Shown: piece after piece, positions 57,701-64,000 of the stretch | How positions within the stretch are numbered: the first letter of the stretch is position 1 | Layout of the letters: every line of letters starts with the position of its first letter | DNA from: an uncultured Altererythrobacter sp. | GTDB lineage: Bacteria; Pseudomonadota; Alphaproteobacteria; Sphingomonadales; Sphingomonadaceae | DNA: 64,000 nt | NCBI GenBank assembly: GCA_947492235.1 | Contig: CANLLZ010000001.1 | Coordinates: forward strand, 682,001-746,000 | Reading direction: 5' to 3' | The notes under the pieces: generated by a model | Database searches by the model: none | Told to the model about the DNA's origin: nothing | Seen by the model: the letters and a program-made list of their open reading frames with translations, nothing else | Made by a program: the position numbers and the translations under genes

Positions 57701-60700
57701 TCGGTCTGAAAGCGGTTTCGAGGAGGAGCGCAGCAGCCATGATGGCCTGATTGGCGGCGTCCTTGACTGGTCGGTGCGCAATCGCTGGGCGGTCGTAGCC
57801 CTTGCCCTAGGTGTTGCCATTTGGGGCGCGTTCAATCTAGCAAAACTGCCGATTGATGCGGTGCCGGACATCACCAATGTTCAGGTGCAGATAAACACCG
57901 AGGCACCGGCCCTCTCGCCCTCGCAGATCGAAACGCAGGTAACCTTCCCTGTCGAAACCGGACTAGCCGGTATCGAGGGACTTGAGATGACCCGCTCGAT
58001 CTCGCGTAACGGCTTCAGCCAGGTCACCGCGATCTTCGAAGAAGGCACCGACATCTACTTTGCCCGGTCGCAGGTCGAAGAGAGGATCGCCAACCTGGCC
58101 TCTTCGCTTCCTGCAGGTGCGGAGCCGTCAATGGGTCCGATTGCAACCGGTCTCGGCGAGGTGTTGATGTATACCATCGAATTCGAGCATCCGGGTGGAA
58201 CCGATGCGCCCAAGGGTGGTGCTGTTGGCTGGCAGAAGGACGGCAGCTTTCTCACGGACCGGGGCGAGCGATTGGACACGGCGGTGGCAAGAGCCGCCTA
58301 TCTGCGCACGGTACAGGATTGGGTTGTCGCGCCGCTGATGCGTACGGCCGACGGCGTGGCGGGCGTGGACTCGATCGGTGGCTTTGAGAAGCAGTACCTG
58401 GTGCAGCCAGACCCCGACCGCCTCAACGGCTACGGCGTTTCGCTCGACCAGCTGATTACCGCGCTCGAAGCGGCGAACCAAGCCGAAGGCGCCAACTTTG
58501 TCGAAAGGGCTGGCGAAGCTCTTCTTGCACGGGTCGATTCCCGGCTGAATTCCGTAGAAGACATTGCGCAGGCAGTGGTGGCAACGCGCGAAGGTGTGCC
58601 GATCCGCGTCGGCGACGTGGCAACGGTCGAGATTGGCGGCGATCTCCGCACTGGTGCAGCCTCGCTGAATGGCGAGGAAGCCGTCGTGGGTACTGTGCTG
58701 ATGCGCGCAGGCGAAAACAGCCGCACCGTAGCTGCGGGTGCTGCCGACAGGCTCGACGAGGTACGGTCGTCGCTTCCAGCAGGAGTTGAGGCGGAGATCG
58801 TCTACAACCGTTCGACACTCGTCGATGCGACCATCGTGACGGTACGCAACAACCTTGTCGAGGGCGCGCTTCTCGTCATCGTTATTTTGTTCTTGCTGCT
58901 TGGAAACATCCGCGCCGCGATCATTGCAGCTCTGGTCATCCCTTTGTCGATGCTGATGGCAGCTATTGGCATGAACCGGCTTGGCGTATCTGGCAATCTG
59001 ATGAGTCTTGGTGCGCTTGATTTCGGCCTGATTGTCGATGGCGCTGTAATCATCGTCGAAAACAGCATCGCGCGCCTCGCCGCAAGGCAGGAGCACGAGG
59101 GACGTTTGCTCACACTGCGCGAACGCCTTGCCGAGACGCGGGCAGCGGCGCATGAGATGATCAAGCCAACGGTGTATGGCCAGGCGATCATCTTTCTGGT
59201 TTTTGCGCCACTCCTCACCTTCACCGGGGTTGAGGGCAAGACATTTTCGCCCATGGCCATCACGGTGATGCTGGCACTTGCCTCGGCATTCATCCTCTCG
59301 CTCACGTTCGTCCCCGCGATGATCGCTCTCTTGCTGAACAAGAAAATCAACGAACAGGAAGCAAAGCCCATCCGAATGACAAAGGAGCGCTATGGTCCGC
59401 TGCTGCGCAGAGCGCTTGCCCGTCCATGGCCTGTCATCGGTACCGGAGTCGGCGTGTTCGCGCTCGCGGCGCTTGTCTTCAGCTTCATCGGCAGCGAATT
59501 TACACCGCAGCTCGACGAGCGTGATCTGGCTGTCCAGTCATTGCGTATTCCTTCCACCCCACTGGAGCAGTCGCTTACAATGCAGCGCCAGGTTGAAGCG
59601 CGATTGAAGCAATTCCCGCAGGTTGAGCTGGTATTTTCGCGCACCGGCACGGCAGAGGTCGCGACCGACCCCATGCCGCCGAACATCTCGGATGCCTATG
59701 TTATCCTCAAACCGCGCGAAGAATGGCCTGACCCCTCGCTGTCTAAGGATCAACTTGTAAGCGAGATGGAAGAGGCGCTCGGCAATCTCGTTGGCAATCT
59801 CTATGAATTCAGCCAGCCCATCGAGCTGCGCTTTAACGAGCTTATCGCAGGCGTTCGCGGCGATGTCGCGATCAAACTCTACGGCGATGATCTCACGGCC
59901 ATGACTGCGGCTGCAAACCAGGTCGCGGTCGTGCTCCGCGGTGTCGAGGGCGCGGCCGATGTGAAGGTCCAGCAGGTTTCGGGTTTTCCGACGCTCGATA
60001 TAGCCTTCGATAGGCCAACGATTGCGCGCTACGGCCTCACGGTCGAAGACGTGGCGCAGTCCGTTGCCATAGCGCTTGGAGGTCGAAACGCAGGGCTGGT
60101 GTTCGAAGGCGATCGACGTTTCGATGTCGTGGTCAGGCTATCGGATGCAAATCGCAATGACTTCGACCAGCTCGGATCATTGCCGATCGTGCTTCCCAAT
60201 GGAGGAACCGTGCCGTTGCGCGCAGTGGCAAAGTTTCAGGTGATCGATGGCTTGGCCGAGGTCCGGCGCGAGCAGGGTCGCCGGCTGGTGATTGTGTCCG
60301 CCAACGTTCGTGAACGTGATCTTGGGTCATTCGTCGAGCAGGCACAGTCCGAGGTTGCCGCGAATGTTGATTTGCCGTCCGCATCGTTCATCGAATGGGG
60401 CGGTCAGTACCAGAACCTGCAACAGGCTCAGCAGCGTCTGCTGATCGTGGTTCCGCTCGCCTTCGGCGTCATCTTGTTGCTCCTGTATTTGGCGGTCGGC
60501 GGTTGGGTCCCTGCGCTGGCGGTGTTCAGCGCAATCCCTATGGCACTGGCTGGCGGGGTCTTTTTCCTGGCTCTGCGCGGCATGCCTTTTTCCATCTCGG
60601 CAGCGGTGGGGTTCATTGCTCTCTCCGGAGTTGCGACGCTGAACGGCCTCGTCATGATCACAGCGATCAAGCAGCGTCTCGAGCAAGGCTTGGAACTGGG

Positions 60701-60968
60701 CGACGCGATCATCGAGGGCGCGATCGCGCGGCTGCGGCCGGTGTTGATGACAGCGCTAGTTGCATCGCTCGGCTTTGTTCCGATGGCGCTTGCGACGGGA
60801 ACCGGGGCCGAAGTGCAACGTCCATTGGCTACGGTTGTCATTGGTGGGTTGATCACCGCCACCGCGCTCACCCTGTTCGTATTGCCTGCCATTGTAAGCC
60901 TGATCTTCGCGAGAAAACCGCGCGCGACCCAGGTTGAGACATCAGCAGCAGCGAGGAGCGACAGCTAG
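57690..60968 (+). CDS. czcA: CzcA-like heavy-metal RND pump
   Basis: A 1,092-residue inner-membrane pump of the HME group. ATG 57690 has AGAGGAGG upstream, whereas the longer frame reads through czcB. The HME signature is LDFGLIVDGAVIIVENSIAR in TM4 with the proton-relay acids, and the N-terminus is typical (LPIDAVPDITNVQVQINTEA). It exports divalent metal ions (Co, Zn or Cd). Its TAG stop overlaps the GTG start of the P-type ATPase gene. Confidence 0.94.
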   Translation: MDIDRSESGFEEERSSHDGLIGGVLDWSVRNRWAVVALALGVAIWGAFNLAKLPIDAVPDITNVQVQINTEAPALSPSQIETQVTFPVETGLAGIEGLEMTRSISRNGFSQVTAIFEEGTDIYFARSQVEERIANLASSLPAGAEPSMGPIATGLGEVLMYTIEFEHPGGTDAPKGGAVGWQKDGSFLTDRGERLDTAVARAAYLRTVQDWVVAPLMRTADGVAGVDSIGGFEKQYLVQPDPDRLNGYGVSLDQLITALEAANQAEGANFVERAGEALLARVDSRLNSVEDIAQAVVATREGVPIRVGDVATVEIGGDLRTGAASLNGEEAVVGTVLMRAGENSRTVAAGAADRLDEVRSSLPAGVEAEIVYNRSTLVDATIVTVRNNLVEGALLVIVILFLLLGNIRAAIIAALVIPLSMLMAAIGMNRLGVSGNLMSLGALDFGLIVDGAVIIVENSIARLAARQEHEGRLLTLRERLAETRAAAHEMIKPTVYGQAIIFLVFAPLLTFTGVEGKTFSPMAITVMLALASAFILSLTFVPAMIALLLNKKINEQEAKPIRMTKERYGPLLRRALARPWPVIGTGVGVFALAALVFSFIGSEFTPQLDERDLAVQSLRIPSTPLEQSLTMQRQVEARLKQFPQVELVFSRTGTAEVATDPMPPNISDAYVILKPREEWPDPSLSKDQLVSEMEEALGNLVGNLYEFSQPIELRFNELIAGVRGDVAIKLYGDDLTAMTAAANQVAVVLRGVEGAADVKVQQVSGFPTLDIAFDRPTIARYGLTVEDVAQSVAIALGGRNAGLVFEGDRRFDVVVRLSDANRNDFDQLGSLPIVLPNGGTVPLRAVAKFQVIDGLAEVRREQGRRLVIVSANVRERDLGSFVEQAQSEVAANVDLPSASFIEWGGQYQNLQQAQQRLLIVVPLAFGVILLLLYLAVGGWVPALAVFSAIPMALAGGVFFLALRGMPFSISAAVGFIALSGVATLNGLVMITAIKQRLEQGLELGDAIIEGAIARLRPVLMTALVASLGFVPMALATGTGAEVQRPLATVVIGGLITATALTLFVLPAIVSLIFARKPRATQVETSAAARSDS

Positions 60969-63460
60969 TGACACGGAATATCGAACTCGAACTATCGTCG
61001 CTTCTCCCGGACATTCCGAGCGACACCGACAGATGTATCGCTCGGCTGCAGTCGTTGCTCAGTTCGCGGGCAGGTGTGCATGGGGTCGAGGTCGTTGAAG
61101 GATCGAACAGTGCACCTGCCGAGCTTGCAATATCTTACGATCCCGATCGTCTCACGATCGCGCGGATCAGAGAACTTGCGCACGTAGCAGGAGCGGAAAT
61201 TTCCGGGCGCTACGGGCATGTTGTGTGGCAAACCGAGGGCATTAATTCGGTGCGCCGGGCGCAGACGGTCGCAGATCTGGTAGCCCGCGAATCCGGCGTA
61301 CTTGAAGCAAATGCCGATGCGAGCGGAAAGCTGGTCGCCGAGTTCGACCGCCGGCGTACCGATGAGACCGCGATTGCCAATGCGCTGCAAGAACTGGGGG
61401 TTTCAATCAAGGCCGACAAAATCGCCGCAAATGCCAGAGATGCTGAAGAACACCGCCATGACGATAAAGATCATTCCGGGCACAGTCACGGCGGCATCTT
61501 CGGCGCTAATACTGAACTCTTTTTCTCGCTCGCTTCGGGCGCATTTCTCGCCATCGGCTTCGGGATCGAGAAGCTATGGGACGGGCATCCGGTCTGGCTG
61601 CCGTTCGCTTGTTATATAGTGGCATATTTCTTCGGAGGCTTCTTCACTCTCCGAGAGGCGTGGGACAATTTGCGCCTCCGCCGGTTCGAAATCGACAGCC
61701 TCATGCTTGTCGCCGCTGCGGGCGCCGCCTTTCTCGGGGAATGGGCCGAAGGCGCGCTACTGCTGTTCCTGTTCAGTTTCGGCCACGCGCTCGAACACTA
61801 CGCGATGGGGCGCGCGAAGAAAGCTATCGAAGCGCTCGCCGGGCTTGCCCCGGACACCGCACGGGTAAAGCGCGGAACTGACGTAGTTGAGATCCCGGTC
61901 GAGGAGCTTGCGCTAGGCGACGTGGTAATCGTGCGTCCGAACGAACGCCTTCCGGCTGATGGCTTCATCCTGGACGGCGTCAGTGCCATCAATCAGGCTC
62001 CGGTGACCGGCGAAAGCGTGCCGGTCGACAAGAGCGCGGTTTCGGATGTCGCTTCTGCGCGCGCCAATCCTGACAATCTTGCGGATGACAATCGCGTCTT
62101 CGCGGGGACGATCAACGGATCGGGCGCACTCGAAGTGGAAGTGACCCGGCGATCGAGCGATACGACCCTAGCCAAGGTCGTCCAAATGGTGAGCGAAGCC
62201 GAGGCTCAGCAATCTCCTACCCAGCGCTTCACGCAGCGCTTCGAGCGAATTTTCGTGCCTGCCGTGCTCGCTCTGGCCGGCCTGCTCCTTTTCGCATGGG
62301 TCGTCATCGACGAACCCTTCCGCGACAGTTTCTACCGGGCGATGGCGGTGCTTGTGGCTGCCAGCCCCTGCGCTTTGGCGATCGCGACCCCGAGCGCGGT
62401 CTTGTCCGGAGTGGCCAGAGCAGCGCGCAGCGGCATTCTGGTAAAGGGCGGCGCGCCGCTCGAGGATCTCGGTGCGCTCAAGGCCATCGCGTTCGACAAG
62501 ACCGGTACTCTTACCGAAGGCGAACCCCGCATTACCGATGTCGAACCCGCGCAGGGTGTATCTGAAAACGAACTGCTTGCGATTGCTTCGGCGGCTGAAA
62601 ATCTGAGCGATCATCCCCTGGCACAGGCGATTGTCAGGGACGGCAAGCAGCGGCTTGGCGATGAGACTCTGCCCGAAGCAACCGATCTCGAAAGCTTCAC
62701 AGGCAAGGGCATCACCGCGCTTGTCGGCGGTGAGCGGGTGTGGATCGGAAAGCTCGAAATGTTCGGGCAAGATGGGGTCCCTCCGCTCAGTGCCGAACTG
62801 TCGGATGCTATAGAGTCCATGCGCGAGCGCGGGCGGACGACGATGGGCGTTCGCTCGGAAACGCGCGATCTCGCAGCGATCGGCTTGCTCGACACGCCGC
62901 GTGCGGCGGCAAAGGCGACGCTCGAAGCGTTGCGCGGCCTCGGGATCACCCGAATGATCATGATCTCGGGCGACGACCAAAGAGTGGCCGATGCGGTTGG
63001 AAAGGAAGTCGGCCTCGACGAGGCCTGGGGCAATCTCATGCCCGACGACAAGGTCAAGGCCATCCGCAAGCTTGCCGGCCAGGACAAGGTTGCGATGGTC
63101 GGAGACGGGGTCAATGACGCTCCGGCCATGGCGAACGCAACGGTCGGAATAGCAATGGGGGCTGCCGGATCGGACGTTGCATTGGAGACAGCCGATGTCG
63201 CGCTGATGGCCGATGATCTCGCCCGACTGCCTTTCGCCGTCGATCTGAGCCGACAGACCCGGTCGATCATCCGGCAGAATATGATCGTCAGTCTCGGAAT
63301 TGTCGTCGTGCTCATCCCGGCAACCATTTTCGGTCTCGGGATAGGCCCCGCTGTCGCGGTTCACGAAGGATCGACACTGATCGTGGTCGCCAACGCGCTC
63401 CGGCTGCTGGCGTATAAGGAGAAGGGCGGCACAAAAGAGAGAACGGGGAAGCCAGTATGA
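60968..63460 (+). CDS. P1B-type heavy-metal ATPase (CadA/ZntA type)
   Basis: An 830-residue pump starting at GTG 60968. The N-terminal 150 residues look like two HMA-type repeats, but neither has the CxxC metal motif; a His-rich linker follows (HRHDDKDHSGHSHGG). TM6 carries SPC (466-468), the phosphorylated Asp is D510 in DKTGTLTEG, and the hinge is GDGVNDAPA (712 onward). It exports Zn, Cd or Pb from the cytoplasm. It completes the metal export set with CzcCBA. Confidence 0.93.
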   Translation: MTRNIELELSSLLPDIPSDTDRCIARLQSLLSSRAGVHGVEVVEGSNSAPAELAISYDPDRLTIARIRELAHVAGAEISGRYGHVVWQTEGINSVRRAQTVADLVARESGVLEANADASGKLVAEFDRRRTDETAIANALQELGVSIKADKIAANARDAEEHRHDDKDHSGHSHGGIFGANTELFFSLASGAFLAIGFGIEKLWDGHPVWLPFACYIVAYFFGGFFTLREAWDNLRLRRFEIDSLMLVAAAGAAFLGEWAEGALLLFLFSFGHALEHYAMGRAKKAIEALAGLAPDTARVKRGTDVVEIPVEELALGDVVIVRPNERLPADGFILDGVSAINQAPVTGESVPVDKSAVSDVASARANPDNLADDNRVFAGTINGSGALEVEVTRRSSDTTLAKVVQMVSEAEAQQSPTQRFTQRFERIFVPAVLALAGLLLFAWVVIDEPFRDSFYRAMAVLVAASPCALAIATPSAVLSGVARAARSGILVKGGAPLEDLGALKAIAFDKTGTLTEGEPRITDVEPAQGVSENELLAIASAAENLSDHPLAQAIVRDGKQRLGDETLPEATDLESFTGKGITALVGGERVWIGKLEMFGQDGVPPLSAELSDAIESMRERGRTTMGVRSETRDLAAIGLLDTPRAAAKATLEALRGLGITRMIMISGDDQRVADAVGKEVGLDEAWGNLMPDDKVKAIRKLAGQDKVAMVGDGVNDAPAMANATVGIAMGAAGSDVALETADVALMADDLARLPFAVDLSRQTRSIIRQNMIVSLGIVVVLIPATIFGLGIGPAVAVHEGSTLIVVANALRLLAYKEKGGTKERTGKPV

Positions 63461-64000
63461 GCTGCAACGATGACTTCGATCTGGATTCGGCGGACAAGCG
63501 ACGCACATTGTGGATCGTATTGTGGCTCAACGTCGCAATCGCGGTTGGTTTCTTTGTCGTTGCCTATTTTGCGGACTCGAACGCGCTCTTGGCCAACGGG
63601 CTCGACAATTCATCCGATGCATTTGTCTACGCGCTCAGTCTTCTGGCTCTCACCCGTTCGCAATCCTGGAAACGAGGGGCCGCGCGTTTCTCAGGCATTA
63701 TGCTCCTAGTCTTCGCCGGAGGCGTTATCGCCGATGCCGTCAGGCGTTTCATCGAAGGCTCCGAGCCGGGCGGCCTGATGATGATCGCCATGGCGGGCAT
63801 CGCGGCGGTGGTGAACCTCATATGCCTGCGCATGCTCCAGAAGCTTCAGCAAAAGGATGTCAATCTGCGCGCAGCGACCACGTTTAGCTTTAACGATTTC
63901 ATATCGAACGGCGGTATCATCGTCGCCGGGATCATCGTTATGCTTACAGGCGCAAATTGGCCGGATCTCGTGGTTGGGATCGCGGTTGCTGGCATCGCCC
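63457..64000 (+). CDS. CDF-like cation transporter, partial at the window end
   Basis: The frame starts at ATG 63457, overlapping the ATPase stop (ATGA), and is still open at the window end, with 181 residues visible. Five membrane segments are seen, in the CDF order. The TM2 metal motif is ANGLDNSSDAF, where canonical zinc CDFs have DxxHxxxD, so the first Asp is Asn and the His is Asp. In TM5 the usual HxxxD is FSFND. The protein is therefore a divergent CDF-like transporter. Metal and function are uncertain. Confidence 0.8.
   Translation, partial: MSCNDDFDLDSADKRRTLWIVLWLNVAIAVGFFVVAYFADSNALLANGLDNSSDAFVYALSLLALTRSQSWKRGAARFSGIMLLVFAGGVIADAVRRFIEGSEPGGLMMIAMAGIAAVVNLICLRMLQKLQQKDVNLRAATTFSFNDFISNGGIIVAGIIVMLTGANWPDLVVGIAVAGIA

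Noticed and set aside
1-64000. CRISPR arrays, tRNA or rRNA genes, complete insertion sequences
   Set aside because: No regularly spaced repeat arrays, cloverleaf-like sequences with CCA ends, or transposase ORFs with terminal repeats were found by eye; small or divergent copies could have been missed.

Overview
The window looks like part of a large integrative and conjugative element (or conjugative plasmid) from a sphingomonad-type alphaproteobacterium such as an Erythrobacter, Novosphingobium or Sphingopyxis relative. The evidence is the high GC content, strong third-position GC that produces long antisense ORFs, the protein styles, and an accessory gene set (CHC2/toprim primase, Strawberry-notch helicase, ParB-like protein, ArdC, DUF2493 protein, SSB) typical of sphingomonad elements. 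The C-terminal end of a P4-type integrase at the left edge favours an integrated element. No rRNA, tRNA, CRISPR array or complete insertion sequence was seen.

Layout. 1-8.5 kb: integrase end, a lytic transglycosylase, then a plus-strand run of primase, methylase/helicase and ParB-like protein. 8.6-13.1 kb: a defence island holding a type II short CBASS operon on the minus strand (DUF2188 protein, CD-NTase, E2-only Cap2, patatin phospholipase CapV), divergent from a CapH-like repressor and CapP-like metallopeptidase. 13.2-18.3 kb: ArdC, a DUF2493/SLOG protein, SSB and several unknown small genes, many behind strong hairpins, followed by a gene-free stretch that probably holds oriT. 18.3-23.9 kb: relaxosome candidate, TraD coupling protein and MobF relaxase. 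24-34.6 kb: cargo, with HipBA, a nonsense-interrupted tyrosine recombinase, a MarR-controlled hydrolase/thioesterase/RND efflux operon, and an S24 repressor. 34.6-52.2 kb: a complete F-type mating-pair operon on the minus strand, from pilin to TraG. 52.5-53.3 kb: two small regulators divergent from it. 53.3-64 kb: heavy-metal resistance (MerR, DUF3703, methyltransferase, CzcCBA, P-type ATPase, and a CDF-like transporter cut by the window end).

How it fits together. The relaxosome, TraD and F-type T4SS form one conjugation machine. A 9-bp element, TTTCCTACA, lies 57-78 bp upstream of five start codons spread over 51 kb, in the same orientation relative to each gene, and may tie the dispersed transfer genes into one regulon. 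The plus-strand genes left of the presumed oriT (SSB, ArdC, SLOG and unknowns) have the layout of a leading region, where anti-restriction and anti-defence genes are expressed as single-stranded DNA enters. The CBASS operon there faces the other way and is controlled by two CGTTCG/CGAACG operators overlapping its own promoter and that of capH.

Main unknowns: the role of DUF2188 in the CBASS operon, the function of the small leading-region proteins, the exact nic site, and the right boundary of the element.
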